The notes: generated by a model from the letters alone, not told the origin. Positions 16,391 to 25,691 are shown, numbered from the stretch's first letter. The stretch is DNA of 64,000 nucleotides from Candidatus Rokuibacteriota bacterium (GCA_003220535.1 QHSU01000060.1:1-64000), one strand, 5' to 3'. Made by a program: numbers and translations.

Positions 16391-16960
16391 TAACCTCGTC
16401 CGCCCGCTGGAGCAGCGCCTGCGGGATGGTGAGGCCGAGCGCCGTCGCGGTCCTAAGGTTGATCACGAACTCAAACTTGGTGGGTTGCTCGACGGGAAGG
16501 TCAGCGGGCTTCGCACCCTTGAGGATTTTAGCCACGTAGACGGCAGCGAGCCGCCACATGTCGTCGAAGTTCGGGCCATATGACATGAGCCCGCCAGCGT
16601 CGACGTGCTCACGATGCGCGAAGCTCGTCGGGGGAGCCGGTTCTTCAGGGCGAGTTGTGCGATTTTCGAGCGCTCGCGGAAGATGACTGGGGTCGTCAAC
16701 ACGAGGAGCGCTTCGGCCTGAAAGCGCAGCGCGGCGCGGAACGCGCTCTCGACGTCGTATGAAGGATTTCGCAGCTCGATCGACTGGAGTTTGAGACCCA
16801 TCGACCGGTTGGCCGCTTCCACTGCCCTGAGTTGCTCGGCTGCAAGAGGATCGGAGAGGACGGCTACGCGCTTGACGGTGGGCAACATCTCTTTGAAGAG
16901 CTCGAAACGTTTACCTGTCAACTCGCGGTGAAGGAACAATACCCCCGTGACGTTCGTCCA
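16383..16960 (-). pseudogene. Decayed ABC_sub_bind substrate-binding protein
   Basis: The C-terminal two thirds of an orphan substrate-binding protein (PF04392-like). One frame carries [20 protein letters not shown], then [12 protein letters not shown] and [14 protein letters not shown]. After about 16640 the homology shifts frame to [20 protein letters not shown], then [15 protein letters not shown], ending ADEVIQ. The signal peptide and first domain are missing; upstream sequence instead encodes a piece of an SDR enzyme. So it has both a frameshift and a truncation. It belongs to the same family as the three intact genes elsewhere in the window. Confidence 0.75.
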
Positions 16961-16989
16961 TGTAACCGAGCTCGCCAACCCAGGCGACT

Positions 16990-17315
16990 TTGGTCGACTG
17001 CGGCTCGGCGGCGAGCGGCGTAAGAAGAGTGTCCACCAGCGACGCGCCGCCATCGGCGTAGATGAGCTGGCCCGTGACCCACGCGGCGTCTGGCGAGCAC
17101 AAGAGCGACACGACGTTGCCGATGTCCGCCGGTGTTCCCATTCTCTCCATTGGCGTCCAGCCGCTCGCGTGCCAGGCACGGGCGGTATCGACGACGAGCT
17201 GCGGGAAGCCGCTGAGGATGCTGTCATCGGTGAGACCGGGACTGACCGAGTTGACCGTAATACCGCGTGGGGCCAGCGCTACCGCGAAGTAGCGGGCGAG
17301 AGACTCGAGGGCGGG
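16990..17315 (-). pseudogene. C-terminal fragment of a short-chain dehydrogenase/reductase
   Basis: About 105 residues with clear SDR C-terminal features: ALESLARYFAVALAPRGITV, then NSVSPGLTDDSILSGFPQ, PADIGNVVSLLCSPDAAWVT and GQLIYADGGASL. The Rossmann glycine motif and the YxxxK active site are absent, so only the last part of the gene remains. It abuts the truncated binding-protein gene, and the two were probably brought together by deletion. Confidence 0.7.
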
Positions 17316-17574
17316 ACGGTCGTCGCGATCCTGCGACCGACGTCCTCTCTCGCCTGGATTGGCTCCTCGCGGCCGGTCCCTACCTGCGCGACGGCCTACC
17401 AATGCTACCGACGTTCGTCCGAGCGATGCTTACTACAAATGGACTCACCGCGTCGGCTCCACCCGTGGTGCGCGCCGCAGGCCGTCGCGGCGCTGGGGCC
17501 CCGCCGGCCGAGGCGCGACTCTAGACTACGGATACCAGCACGCTCGGCCTCCCGACGTGCCGCCGCCGATACGC

Positions 17575-17580
17575 TATACT
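17575..17580 (+). promoter_or_regulatory. -10 element (TATACT) for threonine synthase
   Basis: TATACT lies eight bases before the ATG at 17589, so transcription would begin at or next to the start codon. No clear -35 hexamer is visible. The lack of any purine-rich ribosome site before the ATG supports a leaderless message. Confidence 0.4.
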
Positions 17581-17588
17581 CCGCGCAC

Positions 17589-18824
17589 ATGAGCTTCGTC
17601 AGCCACGTCGAGTGCACGATCTGCAGCGCTCGCCACGACGCCAAGCGCCTTCTCACCGTCTGCGAGAAGTGCGGCCAGATGCTGGCCGTGCGCTACGACC
17701 TCGCGCGCGTGAAGGCGAGCGTGACGAAGGACATGCTCCGCCAGCGCGCCGCCGGCATGTACCGGCTCCGCGAGCTCACGCCGCTCGACGACGCCGAGGA
17801 GCCGGTCACCCTCGGCGAGGGGGGAACGCCGCTCCTCGCGCTGCCGCGCCTCGCGGCCCACCTCGGAATGAAGAAGCTCTGGGCGAAGGACGAAGGCCAG
17901 AATCCCACCGGGTCGTTCAAGGCGCGCGGCCTCGGTATGGCGATCACGCGCTCGCGAACGCTCGGCGCCCGGGGCTTCGTCATCCCCTCGGCGGGCAACG
18001 CGGGCGGCGCCGCCGCGGTGTATGCCGCGCGGTGCGGCCTGCCGTGCGTCGTCATCGTTCCCCGCGGCACGCCGCCGGCGGCGATCGCCGAGGCGCAGAT
18101 CGCCGGCGCCCACGTCTTCACGATCGAGGGCTCGATCGCGACCGCCGGCCGCGTCGTGGCGAAGGTCGCGCCCCAGCTGGGCTGGTTCGATCTCTCGACG
18201 CTCAAGGAGCCGTATCGGCTGGAGGGCAAGAAGACGATCGGGCTCGAGCTAGCCGAGCAGCTCGACTGGCGAATGCCCGACCTTCTCCTCTATCCGACGG
18301 GTGGCGGCACCGGGCTCGTCGGCATCCCGAAGGGCTACGAAGAGCTCCGGGCGATGGGCTGGCTTTCCGGTGAGCTCCCACGCTTCTTCGCCGTTCAAGC
18401 CGAGGGTTGCGCGCCCGTGGTGAAGGCGTTCGTCGAAGGCGCAGAGACGACAACGGCATGGGACAGCCCGACGACGCATGCCGCCGGGCTCCGGGTGCCC
18501 TCGCCCTTCGCGGGCCGCCAGATGCTTCGCCTCCTGCGCGACACCCGCGGGGGCGCGGTGGCCGTCAGTGAACAGGCGATCCAGGAGGCGCAGCGTCTGG
18601 TGGCGCGCACGGAGGGCATCTGGACCGCGCCCGAGTCGGCGGCCCTGGTGGCGGCGCTCGCGCTCCTCAAGGAGCGCGGCGAGGCCGTCCGCGACGCCGA
18701 GATCATGCTGATCTTCACCGGCTCCGGGCTCAAGTACGAGCCGCCGCCGCTCGCCGCGCCCACCGACCTGGCGGGCACCGACGAGCAGGTCGTGGCCCAG
18801 GTGCGCCGGGTGGCCGGGGCTTAA
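17589..18824 (+). CDS. thrC: Threonine synthase
   Basis: 411 residues. It converts O-phosphohomoserine to threonine with pyridoxal phosphate. The N-terminus carries a zinc-ribbon-like pair of CxxC motifs (Cys9, Cys12, Cys25, Cys28), as in one branch of the family. The PLP lysine is Lys111 in NPTGSFKARG. Other motifs are IPSAGNAGGAAAVYAA (about 136-151) and the phosphate-binding LYPTGGGTGLVGIPKGY. The ATG at 17589 gives the family start; the frame is open far upstream but that sequence belongs to the decayed region. It is monocistronic or cotranscribed with the EF-G-like gene 62 bases on. Confidence 0.92.
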   Translation: MSFVSHVECTICSARHDAKRLLTVCEKCGQMLAVRYDLARVKASVTKDMLRQRAAGMYRLRELTPLDDAEEPVTLGEGGTPLLALPRLAAHLGMKKLWAKDEGQNPTGSFKARGLGMAITRSRTLGARGFVIPSAGNAGGAAAVYAARCGLPCVVIVPRGTPPAAIAEAQIAGAHVFTIEGSIATAGRVVAKVAPQLGWFDLSTLKEPYRLEGKKTIGLELAEQLDWRMPDLLLYPTGGGTGLVGIPKGYEELRAMGWLSGELPRFFAVQAEGCAPVVKAFVEGAETTTAWDSPTTHAAGLRVPSPFAGRQMLRLLRDTRGGAVAVSEQAIQEAQRLVARTEGIWTAPESAALVAALALLKERGEAVRDAEIMLIFTGSGLKYEPPPLAAPTDLAGTDEQVVAQVRRVAGA

Positions 18825-18886
18825 CAGCATCCGTCCTTCGGTGGTAGGATCTGCCCACCGCATCGCCCGTGCCAGGAGGTAGGTCA

Positions 18887-20971
18887 ATGACGATCGAGAT
18901 CGCGAAGGTCCGGAACGTCGGCGTCGTCGGTCACGGGGGCGTCGGCAAGACATCGCTGGTCGAGGCCATGCTGTTTGCCACGGGCGCCGTGACGCGCCTG
19001 GGGCGCGTGGACGACGGCTCGACCACCACCGACTTCGACCCGGACGAGATAAAAAGAAAGATCTCGATCAACACCGCGGTTGCTTACTGCGACTGGAAGG
19101 GATATCGAATCAACCTGGTAGATACCCCGGGGTACGGTGACTTCATCGCCGACGCGCGCGCCGGGCTCAGAGTGGTGGACGCGGCCGTCGTCGTCGTGGA
19201 CGCGGTCGCCGGCGTTCAGGTGCAGACGGAGAAGGTCTGGAAGTTCGCGACGGAGTACACGCTACCCTGCGTCGTCCTCGTCAACCGCCTCGACCGCGAG
19301 CGCGCCGACTTCTTCCGCACCTTCGAGTCGCTCGCCCGCCGGCTCAAGGGACGGCTGGTCGCGCTCCACCTCCCCGTCGGCGAGGAGTCGAGCTTCAAGG
19401 GCTTCGTCGACCTCGTCAAGATGAAGGCGATCACCTTCGCCGGCGGCAAGCCGACCGAGGGCGACGTTCCCGCCGAGCTCGCGGACCGGGCCCGGGAATA
19501 CCGCGAGAAGCTGGTGGAGGCCGCTGCCGAGACCGACGACGAGCTGCTCAGCAAGTACCTGGAGGAGGGCTCCCTGGGCGAGCCCGAGATGCTGAAGGCG
19601 CTTCGCGCCGGCATCACCGAGGGCAAGCTCGTGCCGGTCCTGTGCGCCGCCGTGTCGAAGTCGATCGGCGCCCATGCGGTGCTCGATCTGATCGTCGACG
19701 AGCTGCCGTCGCCGGCCGCCCGACCGGAGGTCGCCGGCACCGACCTCAAGACGAAGCAGGCCGGCACCCGGGCCGCCGACCCCAAGGCCCCGGTGACCGC
19801 GCTCGTCTTCAAGACCCTCAGCGATCCGCACATCGGCAAGCTCTCGCTCTTCCGCGTCACGAGCGGCACCCTCAAGGCCGACTCGACGCTCCTGAATCCG
19901 GCGCGCGGCGCCCGGGAGCGGATGGGGCACATCTCGTGGCTCCAGGGGAAGACCCAGAAGAACGTCGAGGCGCTGGGGCCGGGCGAGATCGGCGTCGCCC
20001 AGAAGCTGAAGGAGACGCTGACCGGCGACACGCTCTGCGAGGAAGCGCAACCGTTCGAGCTGCCGCGGATCACGTTCCCGGAAGCGGCGATCTCGTTCGC
20101 GATCCAGCCGAAGACGCGCGGCGACGAGGACAAGATCTCGAGCGCGCTCGCCCGGATCGCCGAGGAAGACCCGACAGTCCACTACCACTTCGACCCGGAG
20201 ACGAAGCAGCTCCTGGTCTCGGGCGTCGGGAGCCTGCACGTCGAGATGGTCGTCGAGCGCATGAAGCGCAAGTACAACGTGGACGTGAACCTCCTCCCCC
20301 CGCGCATCCCCTACAAGGAGACGGTGAAGGGACGCGCCGAAGGGCAGGGGAAGTACAAGAAGCAGACGGGCGGGCGCGGCCAGTACGGCGACACCTGGCT
20401 CCGGGTCGAGCCGATGGCGCGCGGCGGCGGGTTCGAGTTCGTCGACGACGTCTTCGGCGGCGCCGTTCCGCGCAACTTCATCCCCTCCGTCGAGAAGGGT
20501 GTCCGCGAGTGCATGAAGAGGGGGATCCTCGCCGGCTACCCGGTGGTGGACATGAAGGTCACGCTCTACGACGGCTCCTCCCACGACGTGGACTCCTCCG
20601 ACATGGCCTTCCAGATCGCGGCCTCGATGGGGCTCCAGAAGGTGTTCATGGACGCCCACCCGATCCTGCTCGAGCCCATCATGAACGTCGAGGTCACGAC
20701 GCCCGCCGACCACGCCGGCGACGTCATCGGCGACCTGAACTCGCGCCGCGGACGGATCGTCGGTATGGAGCCGGCCGGCGAGACCGCGGCCGTGCGTGCC
20801 GTGGTGCCGATGGCCGAGATGCTGACCTACGAGCCCTCGCTGCGCTCGATGACCGGCGGCCGCGGCGGCTACTCGATGGAGTTCTCCCACTACGAGGAGG
20901 TCCCGGCCTTCCTGGCCGACAAGGTCGTCAAGGAGGTGAAGGCGGAAAAAGAGAAGGCCGAGAAGCACTAG
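18887..20971 (+). CDS. Elongation factor G-like GTPase
   Basis: 694 residues from the ATG at 18887, preceded by CAGGAGGTAGGTCA, the clearest ribosome site in this part of the window. GTPase motifs: P-loop GHGGVGKTS (about 15-23), DTPGYGD (about 78-84) and NRLD (about 132-135, instead of the usual NKxD). Domains II to V follow, with YKKQTGGRGQYGD in domain IV and the C-terminal RGRIVGMEPAGE. The variant G4 motif and overall sequence suit the EF-G-like (FusA2-type) paralogues more than the main translocase; the str operon neighbours of a canonical fusA are absent. Its exact role is not known. Confidence 0.85.
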   Translation: MTIEIAKVRNVGVVGHGGVGKTSLVEAMLFATGAVTRLGRVDDGSTTTDFDPDEIKRKISINTAVAYCDWKGYRINLVDTPGYGDFIADARAGLRVVDAAVVVVDAVAGVQVQTEKVWKFATEYTLPCVVLVNRLDRERADFFRTFESLARRLKGRLVALHLPVGEESSFKGFVDLVKMKAITFAGGKPTEGDVPAELADRAREYREKLVEAAAETDDELLSKYLEEGSLGEPEMLKALRAGITEGKLVPVLCAAVSKSIGAHAVLDLIVDELPSPAARPEVAGTDLKTKQAGTRAADPKAPVTALVFKTLSDPHIGKLSLFRVTSGTLKADSTLLNPARGARERMGHISWLQGKTQKNVEALGPGEIGVAQKLKETLTGDTLCEEAQPFELPRITFPEAAISFAIQPKTRGDEDKISSALARIAEEDPTVHYHFDPETKQLLVSGVGSLHVEMVVERMKRKYNVDVNLLPPRIPYKETVKGRAEGQGKYKKQTGGRGQYGDTWLRVEPMARGGGFEFVDDVFGGAVPRNFIPSVEKGVRECMKRGILAGYPVVDMKVTLYDGSSHDVDSSDMAFQIAASMGLQKVFMDAHPILLEPIMNVEVTTPADHAGDVIGDLNSRRGRIVGMEPAGETAAVRAVVPMAEMLTYEPSLRSMTGGRGGYSMEFSHYEEVPAFLADKVVKEVKAEKEKAEKH

Positions 20972-20991
20972 AGCCGCGGGGCCCTCCGACG

Positions 20992-20997
20992 TAGAAT
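20992..20997 (+). promoter_or_regulatory. -10 element (TAGAAT) for the MBL/rhodanese gene
   Basis: TAGAAT is placed seven bases before the GTG start at 21005, giving the same near-leaderless layout as thrC. No -35 box is obvious. Confidence 0.35.
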
Positions 20998-21004
20998 AGG
21001 CGCC

Positions 21005-22408
21005 GTGATCTTCCAGCAGATCGTCAACGAAGAGTCGGGGTGCCTCTCGTACCTGATCGGCTGCGGTGAGGCCGGGCGAGCGCTCGTCGTCGACCCCGGC
21101 CGTGACCGTGTTCCCGAGTATCTGCGTCTCGCCGCGAAGAAGGGCCTCACGATCAGCCACATCCTCGAGACGCACACGCACGCCGATCACATCTCGGGCA
21201 ATCGCGACCTGGCCGCCATGGTGCGGGCACCGATCCTCGTCCACCGCGCGGCAGGCGTGGCCTTCGAGCACGAGGACCTGAGTGACGGGGCCGAGATCCG
21301 GATCGGGACCGTCCGCTTCACGGTCGCGCACACGCCCGGCCACACCCCCGACTCGATCTGCCTGCTGGTGACCGATCTGTCGCGCGGCGAGGCGCCGTGG
21401 TTCGTCTTGACCGGCGACATGCTGTTCGTGGGCTCGGTCGGGCGGCCCGACCTCGGCGGCGCGCGCGCGGCGGAGGACGCCTGGGAGAGTCTCCATCGCG
21501 TGCTGCTGCCGCTCGACGACAGCGTCGAGATTTATCCCGCCCACGGCGCCGGCTCGGCATGCGGGCGCGCGATGTCGGCGAAATCGGGCTCCACGATCGG
21601 CTTCGAGCGGCGCTTCAACCCGGCCCTGCAGATCCGTGACCGGGGCGCGTTCGTGGATTTCCTCATGCGCGATCTTCCGCCGAAACCGCCGTCGTTCGAG
21701 AAGATCGTCAGCAAGAACAGGGGGCTGGTCTCCCTGGTGGCCGCGAAGCCGCGCCCGTACACCGCGCGCGAGGCGTGGGACGCGGTGCGGCGCGGAGAGG
21801 TCGTCCTGGACCTGCGCGACCCGGCCACGTATGGCGAGATGCACATCCCCGGGGCGGTCAACGTGTGGATCGAAAGTCCGCAGTTCGCCGAGCGCGTCGC
21901 CGGTATGGTCCCGGCCGGCGTACCGCTCCTCTTGCTGGCGCAGGGGCCGTCCGATCTCGACCAGGCCGTCCAGGCCCTGTCGCGCGTCGGGGTGGACGAG
22001 ATCAGCGGCTTCCTCCAGTGGGGCATGATCGAGTGGCGCAGCGAGGGCTTCGCCGTCGAATCGGTGCCCCAGATGACTGTGCACGAGCTCGCCGAATGGC
22101 TCGAGCAGGGGCGCGAGATCACCGTGATCGACGTCCGCGAGCACTCCGAGTGGCTCGAGGGGCACATCGAGGGGGCGGTTCACCTGCCGATGCTGGAGGC
22201 TCCCGCGCGCCACGCCGAGCTTGCGCCCGACCGGCCGAAGGCCGTGCTCTGCGCGGGTGGCCTCCGCTCGAGCACGGCGATCAGCGCGCTCAAGCGGCAC
22301 GGCCTCCAGGGCTGGTACAACGTCACCGGCGGCATGTCGGCCTGGAAGCGGTCGGGCTATCCCGTCGTGCGCTCCTCGTCAGACCCCGGCGCCTCTCCTC
22401 GCACGTGA
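21005..22408 (+). CDS. Metallo-beta-lactamase/double rhodanese fusion (persulfide dioxygenase-like)
   Basis: 467 residues, GTG start. Residues 1-240 are an ETHE1/glyoxalase II-like domain with metal motif THTHADHISG (about 57-66) and downstream histidine/aspartate ligands (HTPGHTPDS, LTGDMLFVG, YPAHGAGS). Two rhodanese domains follow: the first (about 255-345) lacks a catalytic cysteine (LLLLAQGPSD), while the second (about 360-455) has LCAGGLRSS with the active cysteine. Such fusions oxidise glutathione persulfide to sulfite or move sulfane sulfur. It opens the sulfur island, 7 bases before a YeeE-type transporter. Confidence 0.88.
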   Translation: MIFQQIVNEESGCLSYLIGCGEAGRALVVDPGRDRVPEYLRLAAKKGLTISHILETHTHADHISGNRDLAAMVRAPILVHRAAGVAFEHEDLSDGAEIRIGTVRFTVAHTPGHTPDSICLLVTDLSRGEAPWFVLTGDMLFVGSVGRPDLGGARAAEDAWESLHRVLLPLDDSVEIYPAHGAGSACGRAMSAKSGSTIGFERRFNPALQIRDRGAFVDFLMRDLPPKPPSFEKIVSKNRGLVSLVAAKPRPYTAREAWDAVRRGEVVLDLRDPATYGEMHIPGAVNVWIESPQFAERVAGMVPAGVPLLLLAQGPSDLDQAVQALSRVGVDEISGFLQWGMIEWRSEGFAVESVPQMTVHELAEWLEQGREITVIDVREHSEWLEGHIEGAVHLPMLEAPARHAELAPDRPKAVLCAGGLRSSTAISALKRHGLQGWYNVTGGMSAWKRSGYPVVRSSSDPGASPRT

Positions 22409-22415
22409 TCGCTCG

Positions 22416-23585
22416 ATGAGGGGCTCGTTCGCCCCGCAGTACGCGGCGCTCTTCGCGCGCCCGTGGATGGTCTGGGGCTCCGGCGTCCTCGTGGCCACCC
22501 TGAACGTCTTCCTGTTCGCGTTCGATCGCCCCTGGACGGCGTCGGACGGGCTCCGGAACTGGGGGGACTGGGTCCTCAGCGGCGTGGGCCTCGTCCGCCG
22601 GCCCGATCTCTTGGCGCCCTGGTTCTACTCGGGCTCTCTGCTGAACCTCGGCGTGATCGTCGGCGGAGCGATCGCCGCGCTCCTCTCGAAGGAGTTCGCG
22701 ATACGAGTGCCCGCGCGCGCCGAGCTCGCCAAGGGCGCGGCCGGCGGGCTCTTGATGGGCGTGGGCGCCGTGCTCGCGTTCGGCTGCAACATCGGCGGCT
22801 TCTTCTCGGCGACGAGTGCCCTGTCGCTGTCGGGGCTCGGGATGATGCTTGGGCTCGGGGCGGGCGCGTTCCTCGGCCTGCGCTACCTGATCTGGGAGGT
22901 CGCGCACCGGCCCGGCTGGTCGCGGGGCGGCGGGCGCGTCTACCTGCAGGCCGGCGGCCGCGCGGCGGCCAGCCAGCCCTGGGCGGGCGCGTTCGTCTTC
23001 TGCCTGGTCCTGGCCACGCTGTTCGTCTACGCGCGCGCCGGGTACGGAACGCAGGGGGTCTTTCTGCTCTTCGGCGCCGCGTTCGGCGTTATCTTCCAGC
23101 GATCGCGTTTCTGTCTGGTGCGCGCCTTTCGCGAGCCTTTCATGACGGGCGACGCCGAGCACACGCGGGCGGCGGCGCTGGCGCTCGTCGTGTCGATGCT
23201 GGGCTTCGCCATCTTGAAGTTCACCGACCTCAAGGACAAGACCGAATGGGTGTTTCCGGCGGCGGGGTTCGGCTCGCTCGCCGGCGGCCTCGCGTTCGGA
23301 GTCGGGATGACGCTCGCGGGCGGCTGCGGCGCGGGCTCCCTCTGGCGGGCCGGCGAGGGGCAGGTGAAGCTCTGGGTCGCCGTCGCGTGCTTTGCGTTGG
23401 GCGCCTCGCTCGTGCGACTGGGCGCGGCGCAGACGGGGCTTCTGCAGAAGCTCGGGGCGGCGGTCTTCCTGCCGTCGCTGCTCGGCTGGGCCGGCGCGAT
23501 CGTGTTGATCGTCGCGATCGCGATCGGCTGGGCTGTGCTGGCGACCTGGAACGAGCAGACCGGCCGGTTCAGCGTCAGCGCGTAG
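22416..23585 (+). CDS. YeeE/YedE family sulfur-compound transporter
   Basis: 389 residues from the ATG at 22416. About nine or ten hydrophobic segments form two repeats. Each repeat contains the family's glycine/cysteine signature: GAVLAFGCNIGGFFSA (about residue 116) and GMTLAGGCGAGSLWRAGEG (about 300), with FQRSRFCLVRAFREPF between. Related proteins (TsuA) bring thiosulfate into the cell through conserved cysteines. The location directly after a persulfide-handling enzyme and upstream of flavocytochrome c agrees with transport of a reduced sulfur compound. The exact substrate is inferred. Confidence 0.88.
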   Translation: MRGSFAPQYAALFARPWMVWGSGVLVATLNVFLFAFDRPWTASDGLRNWGDWVLSGVGLVRRPDLLAPWFYSGSLLNLGVIVGGAIAALLSKEFAIRVPARAELAKGAAGGLLMGVGAVLAFGCNIGGFFSATSALSLSGLGMMLGLGAGAFLGLRYLIWEVAHRPGWSRGGGRVYLQAGGRAAASQPWAGAFVFCLVLATLFVYARAGYGTQGVFLLFGAAFGVIFQRSRFCLVRAFREPFMTGDAEHTRAAALALVVSMLGFAILKFTDLKDKTEWVFPAAGFGSLAGGLAFGVGMTLAGGCGAGSLWRAGEGQVKLWVAVACFALGASLVRLGAAQTGLLQKLGAAVFLPSLLGWAGAIVLIVAIAIGWAVLATWNEQTGRFSVSA

Positions 23586-23784
23586 CCGGGGCGCTGGCCG
23601 CGCCCTTCAACTCCTCGGCCGAGGCCCAGCCGATCGGGCGTGCGGAGCTCGTCGACCTCATGAAAGGGCACGACCAGATCTGGCACTGGTGACCATCGGC
23701 GTGACCGTCTCGGAAACTGCACGATTCGCCGCGAGTGTGCCATACTCCGTGATCGCGTTCCCGTTCATGCTGAGGGAGGATGCC

Positions 23785-25041
23785 ATGACACGCTTGACCC
23801 GCAGAGACTTCCTTCGGACGTCCGGGACCGGTGTCGGCCTCGGGCTGCTCGCGGGCTGCGCGCCCAAGGTCTCGGACTTCTCCCAGAAGACCGGCCGCCG
23901 CGTCGTGGTGATCGGTGGCGGGTGGGGCGGCGCGACGGCCGCCAAGTACGTGCGGCTGGCCGACCCGTCGATCGAGGTCGTCCTGCTCGAACCGAACAAA
24001 GAGTTCGTGTCGTGCCCGTTCTCGAACCTCGTCCTGAGCGGCGTGCGCACGATCGAGAGCATCACGTTCGACTACGACCGTCTGCGCGACCGCGGCGTGA
24101 AGGTCCTGCACGAGCCCGCGACGGCGATCGAGCCCGGTGCCCGGCGCGTGAGAGTGGGCAACGACTCCCTCCCGTACGACCGGCTCATCGTGTCGCCGGG
24201 CGTCGAGTTCCAGTGGGAGCAGGTGGAAGGGCTCGCGGCGGCTCAGGATCGCGTGCTCCACGCCTGGAAGGCGGGCCCGCAGACCGTCGAGCTCGCCAAG
24301 CAGCTGCAGTCGATTTCCGATGGCGGCGTGTTCGTCTTGACGATTCCCCCGGCGGCCTACCGCTGCCCGCCCGGTCCGTACGAGCGGACGTGCCAGGTGG
24401 CCTGGTACCTCAAGAACAAGAAGCCGAAGTCGAAGCTCATCGTGCTCGACGCCAACCCGAACCTCGTCTCGAAGGCCGCGCTGTTCCGTGCGGCGTGGGC
24501 CAACTATCCGAACATCGAGTACCGCGCCTCGAACAAGGTCGTGAAGGTCGACCCGGGCGCGCGCGAGGTGACGACGGAACTCGGCGACAAGGTGAAGTAC
24601 GAGGTGCTCAACCTGATTCCGCCGCAGCGTGCGGGCACGATCGCCGTCGCGGCGGATCTGGTCGGCGCGGACAAGCGCTGGTGCGAGGTCGATCACCTCA
24701 CGTACGAATCGACGAAGCACAAGAACATCCACGTGATCGGCGACTCGACGATCGGGCTCCCGGTGCCGAAGTCGGGCAACGTCGCGAACGCGATGGGGAA
24801 GATCTGCGCGGTCGCGGTGGCGAGCCTGCTCAACGACAAGCCGGTGCCGCCGATGGCGCCCGGCAACACCTGCTACAGCTGGGTGAGCGATCGGGAGGCC
24901 ATCGCGGTCGTCAACAGCTACAAGATCGACGGCGGCAAAGTCGTCCAGATCGAGCAGAAGCTCACGCCCGGCCAGTCGGAGATGTGGGCGCAGAACGCCG
25001 TGGGTTGGGCCAACAGCATCTGGCAGGACATGCTCGGCTAG
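23785..25041 (+). CDS. fccB: Flavocytochrome c sulfide dehydrogenase, flavoprotein subunit
   Basis: 418 residues from the ATG at 23785 (GAGGGAGGATGCC upstream); earlier starts would precede the Tat signal. The N-terminus TRRDFLRTSG is a twin-arginine signal with a lipobox-like LLAGC after it, so the protein is exported folded with FAD. FAD-binding VVVIGGGWGGATAA is at about 40-53. Redox-active cysteine regions are SCPFSNLV (Cys77) and YRCPPGPYERTC, and the C-terminal NTCYSWVS and KSGNVANAMGK motifs are typical. It oxidises sulfide to sulfane sulfur and passes electrons to the cytochrome encoded next, 22 bases downstream. Confidence 0.95.
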   Translation: MTRLTRRDFLRTSGTGVGLGLLAGCAPKVSDFSQKTGRRVVVIGGGWGGATAAKYVRLADPSIEVVLLEPNKEFVSCPFSNLVLSGVRTIESITFDYDRLRDRGVKVLHEPATAIEPGARRVRVGNDSLPYDRLIVSPGVEFQWEQVEGLAAAQDRVLHAWKAGPQTVELAKQLQSISDGGVFVLTIPPAAYRCPPGPYERTCQVAWYLKNKKPKSKLIVLDANPNLVSKAALFRAAWANYPNIEYRASNKVVKVDPGAREVTTELGDKVKYEVLNLIPPQRAGTIAVAADLVGADKRWCEVDHLTYESTKHKNIHVIGDSTIGLPVPKSGNVANAMGKICAVAVASLLNDKPVPPMAPGNTCYSWVSDREAIAVVNSYKIDGGKVVQIEQKLTPGQSEMWAQNAVGWANSIWQDMLG

Positions 25042-25063
25042 CCCGGTGGGAAAGGACAACGCG

Positions 25064-25648
25064 ATGCCCTTCATCATGAGCCTGCTCCTCGTGATCGCCG
25101 TCGCCGGCACCGCCGCGGCCGGCCCGCTCGACGGTCCCGGCGCGCCCCAGGCACTTGTCTGCAGCGCCTGCCACGGCTTCGGCGGCCAGAGCCAATCGAA
25201 CACGATGCCGATCCTCGCGGGCATCGCCCCCTGGTACTTCAAGAAGGCGATCCAGGACTACGCGGCCGGCAAGCGGCAGTCGCCCGAGATGGAGCCCTAC
25301 GCGAAACAGGTTCTCCAGTTCGGCGTGGACGACGTGGCTGCCTACTTCGCGGCGCAGCCGCGCACCGCGACGCCGGTCAAGCCAGAGCCCGCGGCGGTCG
25401 AGCGCGGTCGCGCCGCCGCGGTCCAGTGCACGGTCTGCCACGGGGTGTCGGGCAAGGGCGACCCATCCAGAGGGGTCCCCGATCTCACGGGCCAGCCGCC
25501 GGGATATCTCCGCAACCAGATGCTGCTCTTCAAGGCCGACCGGCGCAGCCCGGCCGACGATCAGCTCAAGGCGCTGAAGGCGTTGATGCGAACGATTCCC
25601 GACGAGCAGCTCGCCGACCTGGCGGCCTACTGGTCGAGCGTCAGGTAG
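25064..25648 (+). CDS. fccA: Diheme c-type cytochrome partner of FccB
   Basis: 194 residues from the ATG at 25064, which has GGGAAAGGA seven bases upstream; a GTG at 25046 is possible but would lengthen the signal. After a signal peptide ending TAAAG there are two heme-binding motifs, CSACH (33-37) and CTVCH (122-126), each in a class I cytochrome domain with late methionines (TMPILAG, QMLLFK). This is the c4/FccA layout. It should accept electrons from FccB in the periplasm. The gene symbol rests on context; cytochrome c4-type proteins with other partners look alike. Confidence 0.88.
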   Translation: MPFIMSLLLVIAVAGTAAAGPLDGPGAPQALVCSACHGFGGQSQSNTMPILAGIAPWYFKKAIQDYAAGKRQSPEMEPYAKQVLQFGVDDVAAYFAAQPRTATPVKPEPAAVERGRAAAVQCTVCHGVSGKGDPSRGVPDLTGQPPGYLRNQMLLFKADRRSPADDQLKALKALMRTIPDEQLADLAAYWSSVR

Positions 25649-25691
25649 CCACGCTGAGCGATCGGGCGCACGAGCCGGTGCGGCGGGACGC

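Noticed and set aside
19262..22300. A 1012-residue open frame on the minus strand
   Set aside because: It lies antisense to the EF-G-like and MBL/rhodanese genes, which have strong family motifs. Its translation is rich in Arg, His, Asp and Leu, typical of the complement of GC-rich coding DNA.
23586..23692. Short frame ending RAELVDLMKGHDQIWHW before fccB
   Set aside because: No start codon before the last ten residues and no recognised motif. It appears to be the chance continuation of another frame.
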